A stretch of DNA of 39,565 nt from Limnoraphis robusta CS-951 (GCF_000972705.2 NZ_LATL02000086.1:1-39565); one strand, 5' to 3'; shown: positions 1 through 9,461, numbered from the stretch's first letter. The notes: generated from the letters alone by a model not told the origin. A program made the numbers and translations.

Positions 1-254
1 CCCAACAAGCCAATATCTAACCATAAATCGAGTATCCCATTGTGAGAATAAGGAACTGGCCATCTAGCTGCTCGAATAATATAAGCAGATCCGCCATCTA
101 ATCCCTGCCAAAATGCAGTGTAACCATATCCTAGCCAGGGACGTTTATCAATCATTTCTCTAGCCCAAGCCCAAAGATCGGTACGACCTGTCAAGGATGG
201 ATCTTTGCCAATTAATCCAAGTAATTCAGCAACTACAAGGATCAATGCGGGAGA
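1..254 (-). pseudogene. O-antigen polymerase/ligase-like (Wzy/ExoQ) fragment, lacking both ends here
   Basis: The minus strand is open from 254 to the window edge and encodes signatures of the O-antigen ligase/polymerase family: LTGRTDLWAWA, PWLGYGYTAFW and YSHNGILDLWLDIGLLG. Known members are multi-spanning inner-membrane proteins that polymerise or transfer polysaccharide repeat units. The C-terminal part continues beyond the window. The N-terminal half, which should lie to the right, is absent: the frame meets a stop at 255-257, and from about 248 the opposite strand encodes a different gene (DUF6492). This looks like a 5'-truncated remnant. It is short, so the family call rests on motifs alone. 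It could still be expressed from an alternative start, but it would lack most membrane segments. Confidence 0.7.
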
Positions 255-952
255 TTATTACTAAAGAATCAATATTACCCTGGTGGATTCAAAGATTACC
301 AACTTTCCAGAAAAAAAATATCTGGCTGAGTCTCAAAACACTTCCCTTAAGAGGTTGGCTCGTCCAACAACTTACAAAAATGGCAATTTCTCAGTACATT
401 GAAGAAGATGTTCTGATATTTATTGATTCAGATGTTGTTTTTGTTCGTCCTTTTGATCTATATAAGAATCTAGTTCAAGATGGGAAAGTTCGATTTTTTC
501 GAGAACTTAATTCAATTCCTCAAGACTTACTGCGATTTTCTCAATGGTTTAAAACAATTAGTCAATTATTACAAGTTCCGATGACTGACTTCCCAGCCCA
601 CAACTATGTTTGTCAGATTGTCACTTGGAAACGGGATAATGTTTTAAAACTTTATGAAACACTGGAAAAGCATTCTAATCGTCACTGGATTGAAACTTTT
701 TGCAGCCATTGGGATATTTCTGAATATGTTCTTTATGGTGTGTTTGTCGATGAAGTTCTAGGCAATGAATCAGGACATTATTATGATCAAGCTCAAATTT
801 GTCATCACTATTGGCGAGAAGAGGTTCTATCGACTGAGGAACTTAAAAAGTTTATTCTTGAGATTGAATCCTATCAGGTTGCTGTGATGATTTCGGCTAA
901 AGCAGGGATTCCGGTTCAAAGCTATGAAAAGTTACTTAAACAGGTTAATTAG
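197..952 (+). CDS. DUF6492 family protein, probably 5'-truncated
   Basis: The reading frame matches the DUF6492 family, nucleotide-sugar-transferase-like proteins common in polysaccharide clusters. Visible parts are a conserved start (REIITKESILPWW), the segment LPLRGWLVQQLTKMAI, an acidic DSDVVFVRPFD motif typical of GT-A-like folds, and FPAHNYVCQIVTW. Family members normally begin with about 60 further residues containing an 'ITPSY' strand. Here those residues are replaced by sequence antisense to the neighbouring polymerase fragment, so residues 1-16 are probably not native and the first plausible Met is at 245. The family assignment is recalled from motifs. Function, if any remains, would be in glycan synthesis in the cytoplasm. 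The rest of the frame is intact to the stop. Confidence 0.6.
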   Translation: MDLCQLIQVIQQLQGSMREIITKESILPWWIQRLPTFQKKNIWLSLKTLPLRGWLVQQLTKMAISQYIEEDVLIFIDSDVVFVRPFDLYKNLVQDGKVRFFRELNSIPQDLLRFSQWFKTISQLLQVPMTDFPAHNYVCQIVTWKRDNVLKLYETLEKHSNRHWIETFCSHWDISEYVLYGVFVDEVLGNESGHYYDQAQICHHYWREEVLSTEELKKFILEIESYQVAVMISAKAGIPVQSYEKLLKQVN

Positions 953-1131
953 TCAAGGATAAAATTAATTATGATGCCTTTAAAATGTTTTTAATTTTAA
1001 CTTAAAGTCTATCAATAAATCAAAATATTTGATTAATGTTAACGATAAATTTTGTTTATTTAAACAAGTACAAAAGAGTATCAAAAATATAAAAATCAAT
1101 GATCTTTATATAATTTATTGGACATCTAAAA

Positions 1132-2040
1132 ATGTTAGTATCTGTTTGTATTGCGACCTATCAACGACCCGATAAGTTGAAGTCTCTGTTAGAGGGGCTA
1201 AGTCAACTAAAGTTTGAAAAAATTGAAACTCCTGATCTTGAGCTAATTATTGTTGATAATGATTTATCAGGTTCAGCCAAACCTGTTTGTGAGGAGTTTA
1301 AGACTTCATTTATAGGAAAATTAAATTATGATATAGAACACAACAAAGGAGTTACTTATGCTCGGAACCGAACCATTAAAAATGTTTCTGAATGTTCGGA
1401 TTTTATTGCAATTATAGATGATGATGAGGTTCCTGATTCATCCTGGCTTGAAGAACTTTTGACCGTTCAGCGCCAATACGATGCTGACATTGTTACCGGG
1501 CCTGTTATTCCTGAGTTTGAGGATGAAAATATTCCTGAGTGGATAGTCAAAGGAAAATTTTTTGAACCTTTGTCTCAAGTCACGGGTTCTCAAATGAATG
1601 TTGCTTTTACAAATAATGTACTGGTTCGGAGTAAAATATTGCAGCAACTTGATCAAGTCTTTGACAATCGTTTTGCTCGTAAAGCGGCTGAAGATACACA
1701 TTTATTTATGCGACTTCATAAGGCAGGGTATCGTATTGTTTGGGCGAATGAAGCAATTGTACGAGAATCAATCCCTTCTTCTCGTACTAATATTAAATGG
1801 CTGATTCATCGAGCCTACTGGGGATGGAGTTCATATAGTTTATTTGAACGAGAACTATATCCTTCTGTCCAGGTTCAGACTGTTCGCTTTACAAAAGGTT
1901 GTGGCTTAATTGCTGTTGGAGCTTTCCGAATTTTACCAGCAGCGTTTCAAGGGAAACACGCTTTAGTTCAAGAACTGTTGAATATATATCGGGGCATAGG
2001 AACAGTTTCAGGACTGCTTGGTTTTCAGGGAAAATGGTAA
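1132..2040 (+). CDS. Glycosyltransferase family 2 (ExoM-like)
   Basis: A GT-A fold glycosyltransferase of 302 residues, presumably adding a sugar to a lipid-linked repeat unit at the inner face of the membrane. The N-terminus begins directly with the GT2 strand (VSVCIATYQRP). VDND lies at 41-44, the metal-binding IDDDE at 95-99, and a catalytic-type ED pair at 187-188 before the amphipathic HKAGYRIVW stretch. The C-terminus is hydrophobic and may be membrane-associated, as in the ExoM/succinoglycan group. The sugar donor and acceptor cannot be read from sequence. The gene stands between the DUF6492 remnant and a sulfotransferase, in the same direction. The upstream 180 bp is AT-rich with no clear ribosome binding site. 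Confidence 0.85.
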   Translation: MLVSVCIATYQRPDKLKSLLEGLSQLKFEKIETPDLELIIVDNDLSGSAKPVCEEFKTSFIGKLNYDIEHNKGVTYARNRTIKNVSECSDFIAIIDDDEVPDSSWLEELLTVQRQYDADIVTGPVIPEFEDENIPEWIVKGKFFEPLSQVTGSQMNVAFTNNVLVRSKILQQLDQVFDNRFARKAAEDTHLFMRLHKAGYRIVWANEAIVRESIPSSRTNIKWLIHRAYWGWSSYSLFERELYPSVQVQTVRFTKGCGLIAVGAFRILPAAFQGKHALVQELLNIYRGIGTVSGLLGFQGKW

Positions 2041-2143
2041 TAAAATTAAATTCAAAGGTTGCATTACCTAACATTGACTGTTATAGTAAAAAAATAATGA
2101 TTGAACAAAATCAGCTTTCATTTCTATCTAGAATATATTCTTT

Positions 2144-3145
2144 ATGAAAATCATGTCTCAACCCGATATTAGAGCTACAAGTAACTTTGAAAATTTGACG
2201 GCTCATACTATTCCAATAGCTTTCCATAATTTAATAGTCTACTGGGCTAGAAAAACGGTGGGGGCAGACTTATTTATGCGTCAAGAGGCTGATAAAAAGG
2301 GCTTTAAGAAGCCTAACCGAAATCTTTCAATACGCAGAATTATTGCATCTATAAATCCCAACTTACAAGCTCCTCTATTTATTGTGGGCGCACCCCGCTC
2401 AGGTACAACATTTTTGGGGGATTGTATCGGTGTATTATCAGAATATTCTTACCATTTTGAGCCAGTTGCAACTGTTGCTGCTAGTCGCTATGTTTACCAT
2501 GAGCAATGGAGTTTTGAACAAGCTTACCTTTTCTACCGCTTAGTTTACAAATGGCTAATGAGAATACACCTCAATGGTGATTTAAGGTTTGCTGAAAAAA
2601 GCCCCGACAATTGTTTCTTAATCCCTTTTCTTTATGAATGTTTTCCTGACGCTAAGTTCATTCATATTATTCGTGACGGTCGAGATGTTTCTTTGTCTAA
2701 TGTTAGGAAGCCCTGGTTAAGTTCAGCTTCTAACGGTTCTGGTCTTAGAGAACCTAGCGGTTATTTGCTGGGTTCACATCCTCGCTATTGGGTCGAACCT
2801 GAACGCGCTCTTGAGTTTCAACAAACCACTGATATTCATAGATGTATTTGGTGCTGGCGTCGGCACGTTGAAGCCGCTTTTAACCATCGTAGCTCTCTTC
2901 CTTCTAGCCAATATCTTGAGGTATATTATGAGTCTTTAGTGACCGAGCCCATGCTATATACTAGCAAGATATTAGACTTTTTAGAAATTGATAAACCCGA
3001 CGAGTCTAAAGCTATTTTTCAATCAGCCTTAAGTAAGGCAAGTCAAAGCTCGGTTGGAGTTTGGAAGCAAAAACTTTCTAGCGAACAACAAAACATCATT
3101 AATACAGAAGCAGGAACTCTGCTCAAGAATTTAGGATACCTATAA
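2144..3145 (+). CDS. Sulfotransferase family protein
   Basis: A PAPS-dependent sulfotransferase-type protein of 333 residues. The 5'-phosphosulfate loop is APRSGTTF at residues 83-90, and the 3'-phosphate site is RDGRDVSLS at 177-185, with the usual strand HIIRDGRD before it. These two motifs define the fold. The acceptor is unknown, but the position in an exopolysaccharide locus suggests a carbohydrate hydroxyl, so the secreted glycan may be sulfated. The start may be 2144 or the second ATG at 2153 (MSQPDIR). A strong hairpin terminator follows 51 bp after the stop. It runs toward the epimerase gene, which is transcribed in the opposite direction. Confidence 0.85.
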   Translation: MKIMSQPDIRATSNFENLTAHTIPIAFHNLIVYWARKTVGADLFMRQEADKKGFKKPNRNLSIRRIIASINPNLQAPLFIVGAPRSGTTFLGDCIGVLSEYSYHFEPVATVAASRYVYHEQWSFEQAYLFYRLVYKWLMRIHLNGDLRFAEKSPDNCFLIPFLYECFPDAKFIHIIRDGRDVSLSNVRKPWLSSASNGSGLREPSGYLLGSHPRYWVEPERALEFQQTTDIHRCIWCWRRHVEAAFNHRSSLPSSQYLEVYYESLVTEPMLYTSKILDFLEIDKPDESKAIFQSALSKASQSSVGVWKQKLSSEQQNIINTEAGTLLKNLGYL

Positions 3146-3196
3146 TGCTATGGTATCTTGCTCTTTTCTGAAAGAATGATCTTATTGTTGTTTTTT

Positions 3197-3218
3197 AGCG
3201 TTTATAGAAGCGCTTTTT
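3197..3218 (+). terminator. Rho-independent terminator after the sulfotransferase gene
   Basis: AGCGTTT (3197-3203) pairs with AAGCGCT (3208-3214) around the four-base loop ATAG, giving a seven-pair stem with one G-U wobble. It is followed at once by TTTT (3215-3218). The T-run lies only on the plus-strand side, so the element should stop sulfotransferase transcription but not the convergent epimerase operon. Confidence 0.65.
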
Positions 3219-3259
3219 ATTAATAGTCTTCTTGATTGTCATCTGTTCAACTTTTTAGG

Positions 3260-4300
3260 TTATGCAGGGTTGATAGAATAGCCATTAGAAGCAAGCCATT
3301 CTACTGTGTGATTGTCAGCTTGATCAAAAGATACAATCGGGGCATAATTTAACATTTCTTCTGCTTTATGATAAGGAAGTTTGTATTGACAGTTGTATAG
3401 TTCAGCCATTTCCTGATTAAGAGGAGGCTGTTGAGGAACTTGCTGAACTTGTTTCTTTCGTTGAGTGGCAAAGTAGAGAGTGCCTCCGAGTAAATCAGAA
3501 TTTTTTAAGCCTTCTCGAAGTCGCTCCTTCCAACTTGGAGTGAATGCCGGATTGTCAATATTCGTCAGTTGAGAGAGATCAAAACCTAAAGCCTTTGCGA
3601 TCGGTCGATACAAATCAGCCCAGGTGACTTTTTCTGCATCTCCGACTAGAAAAGCTTGTTGATTTATATGAGATGCCGTCAGAGCCAGTCGAATTGCATG
3701 GACAAGATTATCAATGTAAATACTATTACAAATTCCTTGACCGTGATTCACAAGATATGCAGTCCCAGATAACAGAGAATTTGCAAATCCTACAATCCAA
3801 CTTGAACCCGGCCCTACAACGATTCCGGGTCGCAGTAGGACTACTTCTGTTGTGCCTTTTTGACTCAGTTGCAGCAATTTTTGCTCTACCCAAACTTTGG
3901 CGTTATTATAAGCTAAAAATTGGCGATCGCTTAAGGGGCTATTCTCATCTGTACCCACTGGAGGGGCTTGTCCATGAACTGAAGCGGTACTTAGATAAAC
4001 TAAACGACTGACTCCAGCTTTTTCGGCTGCTTTATAGGTAGAAACTGCCGTTTGTTTAAGAAACCAAGGGCTACCCGCAGCACAATAGATGGCAATATCA
4101 CAACCTGTCAGAGCCGTTTCTAGGGAAGTCGTGTTTAGAGCATCCGCAATGCAACTTTCTAGGTTGAGATGAGTTAAACGGGAAAGACTAGAAGATGAGC
4201 GAACAATTGCTCGGACTTCGGCAATATTCTCTAGACAAAAAACCTCAGTTGTGCGACTGCCAATAAATCCACTGGCTCCAATAATGCCGACTTTTACCAT
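3260..4300 (-). CDS. NAD-dependent epimerase/dehydratase (extended SDR)
   Basis: A 346-residue extended short-chain dehydrogenase/reductase. The Rossmann motif GASGFIG lies at residues 8-14. The catalytic Tyr131-x3-Lys135 (in AYNNAKVW) follows the YLSTASVHG strand that carries the Ser/Thr. LRPGIVVGPGS is the usual substrate-side loop. Such enzymes epimerise, dehydrate or reduce nucleotide-sugar intermediates, so a role in supplying precursors for the adjacent polysaccharide is likely. The exact reaction cannot be assigned. It is the last gene of the minus-strand run, 71 bp after the flippase, and no T-rich terminator was found on its 3' side. Confidence 0.8.
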   Translation of the reverse strand: MVKVGIIGASGFIGSRTTEVFCLENIAEVRAIVRSSSSLSRLTHLNLESCIADALNTTSLETALTGCDIAIYCAAGSPWFLKQTAVSTYKAAEKAGVSRLVYLSTASVHGQAPPVGTDENSPLSDRQFLAYNNAKVWVEQKLLQLSQKGTTEVVLLRPGIVVGPGSSWIVGFANSLLSGTAYLVNHGQGICNSIYIDNLVHAIRLALTASHINQQAFLVGDAEKVTWADLYRPIAKALGFDLSQLTNIDNPAFTPSWKERLREGLKNSDLLGGTLYFATQRKKQVQQVPQQPPLNQEMAELYNCQYKLPYHKAEEMLNYAPIVSFDQADNHTVEWLASNGYSINPA

Positions 4301-4371
4301 AGTTAACTATCTCCCCAATAAAGTTTAATTGAGTCCAACTTAAATTCCAAATCAAAACATTAGTAGTTGAC

Positions 4372-5679
4372 TTACTCATTTATATCTAATTTTGACTGCG
4401 CTTTCATCTCTTTTTTATAGATGCTCAAAACCAGTATCCACAGCAAGATCAATTTAAAAGTTTCAGAAGATAAAGTCGCCCACGTTGCTCCTTGCCAAGA
4501 ATAAATAGGAATTAGAATGATATTTAATCCTACATTGAGGATAGCGGCACTGACTTGTACAATACTGCGAGATCTTTGAAATCCTGCTCCCGTGAGAGCA
4601 TCTGCTGCCATGTATTGTACGCCAAGATAGAAAGGCACAGGGGCTAACCAACGTAACGCTCCAACTGCATTTTCATATTCTTCACCAAGAATATCAGGCA
4701 CAAAGGGAGCCAAAACCCAAAAGCCAATAGCCGCTACAATTCCATAGAGAACAATAACAGGTAATAGCCGTTTAGCAAAGTCTAGACTTCCTTTTATACC
4801 CGATAAACCATGCTGAAAGAATTTAGCATAAGTTGCACCTAGTATCGAATAAATAGGGACTGAACCGACATCAATAATACGATAAGCTGCTGCATATAAA
4901 CCTGCTGCTTCAGCAGTTGAAAGACTAACCAGCATTGTTTTATCAATGTTAGCGTTGATGGTGCTTGCAGATTCACTAATTGCAAAGTATAACCCTTGAC
5001 CCAGATCAGTCGTAAATTTCAGTGAGGGAAACTTGGGTTTCCCCAGAAGCTTACAAACAAATAAGACTGAGGTAAATGCAGCAATTAATGTACTCAAAAA
5101 GTATAAACTCGACCAGATGAATATATCAGGATTTGAAAAGTATTTTGCCATGATGAGAGCAGCTATAAATTTACTAACTGCCAGCATCATCCGCACCAGG
5201 GCAGATTGTTTAATCATGTTGACAGCCATAAAGGCTTTTGCAGTAACATGAAATGTCAATGTTACACCTAAAATATCAGCCGTTAGAATCAGAATTAAAA
5301 CCAGTGTAGGAACAGATCTTAACAAGAATAATTTAGCGATTAATACCAAAAAAGTGGTAATAAACAGACTTGAAACAAAAACAGTAGCAAGCGTTTTACC
5401 CCAATATTCACTAAAACGAGATCGATCTCTGGACACGGATTGAATGAGGATATCTCCGCTTCCTAAAACAGCAAAAGGAAGCACAATTGCTCCTAAAGCA
5501 CTAACTCCTACAAACATTCCAAAATTTTCTGCTCCCAATGAGCGAGCAACTAAAATAAAAGAGGTCGCTTGTATCAAGACACCAAAAATTTTACTAATTA
5601 AGAGCCATAGGGTATCACGAACCAGTGTTTTTTGAAAAGTTTCTATTAACTTATATTTTAATTGAGTCAAAAAGTTCAT
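4372..5679 (-). CDS. Polysaccharide flippase (Wzx/RfbX-like, MOP superfamily)
   Basis: A 435-residue very hydrophobic protein with about twelve predicted membrane segments starting near residue 20. The early conserved motif SLGAENFGMFVG is typical of the polysaccharide-transporter (PST) branch of the MOP superfamily. Such proteins flip undecaprenyl-linked repeat units from the cytoplasmic to the periplasmic face, where a Wzy polymerase acts. A Wzy-like fragment is present at the window edge, and Wza/Wzc-like partners are directly upstream, 62 bp away, in the same direction. Positively charged residues cluster at both termini, as expected of a cytoplasmic N-in/C-in protein. Confidence 0.85.
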   Translation of the reverse strand: MNFLTQLKYKLIETFQKTLVRDTLWLLISKIFGVLIQATSFILVARSLGAENFGMFVGVSALGAIVLPFAVLGSGDILIQSVSRDRSRFSEYWGKTLATVFVSSLFITTFLVLIAKLFLLRSVPTLVLILILTADILGVTLTFHVTAKAFMAVNMIKQSALVRMMLAVSKFIAALIMAKYFSNPDIFIWSSLYFLSTLIAAFTSVLFVCKLLGKPKFPSLKFTTDLGQGLYFAISESASTINANIDKTMLVSLSTAEAAGLYAAAYRIIDVGSVPIYSILGATYAKFFQHGLSGIKGSLDFAKRLLPVIVLYGIVAAIGFWVLAPFVPDILGEEYENAVGALRWLAPVPFYLGVQYMAADALTGAGFQRSRSIVQVSAAILNVGLNIILIPIYSWQGATWATLSSETFKLILLWILVLSIYKKEMKAQSKLDINE

Positions 5680-5741
5680 AAATAAAACTCACTGCATTAT
5701 GATTTTGGTTTACATTTTGAATAAAAATTTTACACTGCTGT

Positions 5742-7949
5742 TTATTTTTTGCTGTAGTAATTGACTTGACTGTTTAATTGATTCAGATCTCGGCGGTTAG
5801 ACTTGCGAGACGGAAAGTAACGTTTTGCATGGTAAAAATACTGAGCAGATTCATTTTTACTAATAGCATTCACTACTAAACCTAACACTCGTTGACCTGA
5901 ACGCTCTAACATTTCTTTTGCTGAGTTTGCACTGCCTCGGTCTAGAACTTTCGGACGAGCAACAAGCAGGACACCACTTGCCATTTGACTTAACGTTAAA
6001 GCATCAGCCGCTAAAATTAGGGGTGGAGTATCGATAATCACAAAATCATAGTCTTCTGAAAAGTTGCGAATCAGAGAGGTCATCCGTTTAGAATCGAGTA
6101 GAGCCAGAGGATTTGGAGGAGTGACTCCCGATGGAATTATATCTAATCGTTCAATACCCTGACGAATCACGCTTGAGAGTTCAGCTTGACCGACTAAAAT
6201 ATCACTTAACCCGACGGCATTTGTTAATCCCCAAAGATGATGTTGAGAAGGCTGACGCATATCGGCATCAATCAGCATTACCCGATATCCCAATTGAGCT
6301 AAAGTTGCGGCTAAATTCGCGGAAACGGTAGATTTTCCCTCTTTGGGAACAGAGCTAGTGACCACAATTGTTTTAATTCGTTTATCAGAACTCAGAAACT
6401 TCAGGTTGGCTTGTAGCATCCGGTAAATTTCACTAATAAAAGAATCAGATGCTTCGACAACAGGAATTTGTTGACTGGCTCTTTCTCCCTGAAAATAATC
6501 AGAGAATCGCTTATTCTTAAACATCGGAATAATGCCTAGCAATGTATATCCAAAGGTTTTTTTGGCTTCTTCGACGGTTCTAATATTTTGATCTCCCATT
6601 GCTAATATTAAAACAGATGTCGTTGCGCCAACCAATCCGAGCATTATCCCTAAAGCTATAAGTTTGGTTTTTGCCGTGCTACCTTCCTCTGGAACAATTG
6701 CCTCCTCAATTACTCTAGCATTATTGGTGCTTTTATTTTCTGCAACTTGTACTTCTTCTAAGTTTTTTAGTAATGTTTCATAAGTTACTTGTGCAACCTG
6801 AACTTTTCGTTGGAGTTCTTGTTGTTCCTGTTCAAGTTGAGGAAGATTTTGCGATCGCTGTTCATAGTTTATACGAGAAGCATATAGAGAGTCTAGTTGA
6901 CGAGTTAATTCGACGCGCTGAATCTCATTGGCAATAAATCTTTCAAGCTGATTATTTTTCTGACCTTGTGGAACTTGTAATAGACCTTCTGGAACAACAG
7001 CTTGACTTCCTAATACTTGTTCTACTTGTTCTTGTAAAGCTGCATTGAGTGAATCTCGCTTTTGTTTCAAAGCAATAATTCTTGGATTTTGATCTTTAAA
7101 ACGTTTTCTTTCATTCACCAATTCAGACTCGACATTCTCAAGCTCTGTGAGAATCCCAATTAGCACCGGAGATTGACTGAGCGTGTTAATTGCAATTGCT
7201 TCTTCTAGGTCAAATCCGGCTTGAGTTTGTAGGGATTCTGCTAGAGCATTAACTCCACTGAGTTCTGATTCTAAAACTGTAATTTTTCGATTTAATTCGG
7301 CTTGTTCTAGAACGGCTGTTCTAAATTCTTCCTCTAAATCTAATACTTGATTTTTCTCTTTAAAGCTCCGTAAAGCTTGTTCAGCTCGAAAAACTTCTTG
7401 TTGAACTGGAGGAAGTTGCTGAGAGATAAATTCTCTTGCCTCTCTTGCTTCATCTTGGTTCATATTAACATTGGTTTGGATATACACCTCCATCAAAGTA
7501 TTCACAATATTCGCTGCTTCTAGCGGATCTGGACTTTCATAAGATAGAGAAACAATATCTGTTCCACCAATGATCTTAACTTCTAGACTTTTTCTAATAC
7601 TTTCTGGATCAATTAATTTTCCTTCATCATCCACTAAGTTTAATTGTTCTATTACCTGATTTAATAAACGATTAGAAGAGATAATTTCAATCTGTGTGCT
7701 GAGAGGCGTTTGGTCAGCCAGTAAGGCTTTCAACTCTCCTAAACCCTCACCAATACCAGCGAGAGAGGAAGTTCTATCTACTTTAAATAAGAGTTTGCCA
7801 CTGGCTGCATAAGTGGGCTTTAAATATTTAGTACCATAGACAGACAAACCTACACAGAGTAAAAAAACACTAATCACTATTAACCAATATCGTTTGACTG
7901 TTTGTAAATACTTACCAATGTCTAAATCAATTGATTCTCTATCTTCCAT
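5742..7949 (-). CDS. Polysaccharide copolymerase / tyrosine autokinase (Wzc-like BY-kinase)
   Basis: This 735-residue protein combines chain-length control and kinase activity for exopolysaccharide export. A Wzz-type domain with a membrane segment near residues 21-39 is followed by a long coiled coil (about 170-400) and a second membrane segment near 430. The cytoplasmic BY-kinase domain then carries Walker A (VPKEGKST, about 534-541), Walker A' (VMLIDAD, about 557-563) and Walker B (FVIIDTPP, about 636-643). The C-terminal tail is tyrosine-rich (YFYHAKRYF and YY near the end), as needed for cluster autophosphorylation. A strong ribosome binding site (AAGGAGGA) precedes the start. It lies 42 bp after the wza-like gene, so the two are probably co-transcribed and form one export complex. 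Confidence 0.92.
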   Translation of the reverse strand: MEDRESIDLDIGKYLQTVKRYWLIVISVFLLCVGLSVYGTKYLKPTYAASGKLLFKVDRTSSLAGIGEGLGELKALLADQTPLSTQIEIISSNRLLNQVIEQLNLVDDEGKLIDPESIRKSLEVKIIGGTDIVSLSYESPDPLEAANIVNTLMEVYIQTNVNMNQDEAREAREFISQQLPPVQQEVFRAEQALRSFKEKNQVLDLEEEFRTAVLEQAELNRKITVLESELSGVNALAESLQTQAGFDLEEAIAINTLSQSPVLIGILTELENVESELVNERKRFKDQNPRIIALKQKRDSLNAALQEQVEQVLGSQAVVPEGLLQVPQGQKNNQLERFIANEIQRVELTRQLDSLYASRINYEQRSQNLPQLEQEQQELQRKVQVAQVTYETLLKNLEEVQVAENKSTNNARVIEEAIVPEEGSTAKTKLIALGIMLGLVGATTSVLILAMGDQNIRTVEEAKKTFGYTLLGIIPMFKNKRFSDYFQGERASQQIPVVEASDSFISEIYRMLQANLKFLSSDKRIKTIVVTSSVPKEGKSTVSANLAATLAQLGYRVMLIDADMRQPSQHHLWGLTNAVGLSDILVGQAELSSVIRQGIERLDIIPSGVTPPNPLALLDSKRMTSLIRNFSEDYDFVIIDTPPLILAADALTLSQMASGVLLVARPKVLDRGSANSAKEMLERSGQRVLGLVVNAISKNESAQYFYHAKRYFPSRKSNRRDLNQLNSQVNYYSKK

Positions 7950-7991
7950 AAGTTCCTCCTTAAAGGTATAAAAATATAGTCTTCTTTCAGA

Positions 7992-9461
7992 TTATCTACT
8001 CCAAAACTGAATCACATTTAACACGGACGAAATCCCGATAATTCCGCCAAAAGGCTTCAACGCCTCTTCTAGAGAATCACCAAATCTAGCGCCACCGGAG
8101 CGACTCACAACAATCACATCATCTCGCTTTAAAATAGGATTGGTCGCTTCATTAATTCCGGCTTCTAAGTTAATCGGTATATTTCGTCGAGAAACCGTTC
8201 CATTGGGATTCAAACGAATCAGTTCAACAATTTCTTTATTAGCTCGGCGTTGATCAAATCCTCCAGCCGCTAAGATTGCTTGATTTAGGGTAGTATCTGG
8301 TGCAACATTAACAGCGCCAGGACGGATCACCTCACCCACCACATTAACTTGAATCGTTTGGGGAGAAAAGCTCGCTCTAGCTAAAGCAGTCACTTCTGTG
8401 GAGTCAATTTCCCTCGCTTGGGGAATGGTAATCGAATCTCCGGGTTGCAACGCCACATCCTGAGTCACATCTCCTTGAGTGAGAAGTTCCCACAAATTAA
8501 TTGTCACAACCTCTTCTACCCCAGCGTTTGTGAGTCTGCGAAGTTGAATTTCACGAATATTTGCTAGAGGTGTAATTCCGCCTGCACTGGTAATCGCTTG
8601 AGTAATAGTAGGAGGCTGGGAACTTGTAGATCCGGACTGTCCACCGACCTGATGAGTACCGGGGTTAAACACTTCACCGACAATGACAACAGAAAATGGC
8701 TCAATCTCCTTTGAGGCAAAGCTAGCTGAAGTCAGTTGACGAATGGCTATCGGGTCAAAGGTTGCGGCTTTGGGAACAAAAATTGTATCTCCATCTCGCA
8801 GAAGTACATCCTGACTGATATTCCCCTGTTCTAGTAAATCTTTCAAATTCACAGTAATTAACTGTTGATTGGGATTAATGCGGCGAATCTGAATTTGACT
8901 AATATCAGCAAGCTGAGTCACTCCTCCTGCCTGTTGAAGAAGCTGTGTTACTTTGAAAAACTGAAATTGTCGGGTTTGAGAGTTAGGAACTAAAAGCGGG
9001 ATCACATAACTTCCTGGACGAAGCACCTCACCTGCAACCACAACCGAGAGAGGACGAGGAGATAAAAGACTGACTGTCGCAAAAGGTTGCTGAACAAACG
9101 GAGTGTATTCTGTTGTAATTAAATTCGTTAATTGAGAAACAGTTAAGCCAGCAACATTCAGGCGTCCAATCAAAGGCATAGTCAGGCTACCATCGTTGAG
9201 GATGAGATATTCTCCACTATATTCGGGAACATCCAGAATATCCACACGCAAAAGGTCGCCTGGCCCGAGGGTGTAAGCGTCTGTATCTGCTGAATTTGTA
9301 ATGTTTGATGGCTGAGGAAAAACTAGATTAGGTTGTTGAGCTTGAGCGTGAGCAACATTAAGCCATGCTACGCAGAATAAGCCTGATAGACATTTTATCC
9401 CAGCGTTAATCAATTTTAATTTGACATAAGAGGATAGACGAAGCTGATTAAAATCAAGCAT
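7992..9461 (-). CDS. Polysaccharide export protein with SLBB domains (Wza-like)
   Basis: A 489-residue outer-membrane/periplasmic export channel component. The N-terminus has a signal peptide with a hydrophobic core (LSGLFCVAWLNV) and an AHA-Q cleavage-like site near residue 40. A poly_export domain follows (YTLGPGDLLRVDILDVPEYSG). There are then three SLBB-type repeats, recognised by the recurring motifs AGEVLRPGSY, VGEVFNPGTH and VGEVIRPGAV. No lipobox cysteine is evident, which is common in cyanobacterial forms. First gene of the run wza-wzc-wzx-epimerase. The start is preceded by only a weak ribosome binding site. The 354 bp upstream must contain the operon promoter. Confidence 0.9.
   Translation of the reverse strand: MLDFNQLRLSSYVKLKLINAGIKCLSGLFCVAWLNVAHAQAQQPNLVFPQPSNITNSADTDAYTLGPGDLLRVDILDVPEYSGEYLILNDGSLTMPLIGRLNVAGLTVSQLTNLITTEYTPFVQQPFATVSLLSPRPLSVVVAGEVLRPGSYVIPLLVPNSQTRQFQFFKVTQLLQQAGGVTQLADISQIQIRRINPNQQLITVNLKDLLEQGNISQDVLLRDGDTIFVPKAATFDPIAIRQLTSASFASKEIEPFSVVIVGEVFNPGTHQVGGQSGSTSSQPPTITQAITSAGGITPLANIREIQLRRLTNAGVEEVVTINLWELLTQGDVTQDVALQPGDSITIPQAREIDSTEVTALARASFSPQTIQVNVVGEVIRPGAVNVAPDTTLNQAILAAGGFDQRRANKEIVELIRLNPNGTVSRRNIPINLEAGINEATNPILKRDDVIVVSRSGGARFGDSLEEALKPFGGIIGISSVLNVIQFWSR

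Noticed and set aside
1..260. Simple frameshift in the polymerase-like gene instead of a junction
   Set aside because: Sequence right of 250 encodes a different protein family on the other strand, so the polymerase cannot continue there in any frame.
3673..4011. 112-codon plus-strand frame inside the epimerase gene
   Set aside because: It is antisense to a well-supported NAD-dependent epimerase with intact Rossmann and Tyr-x3-Lys motifs.
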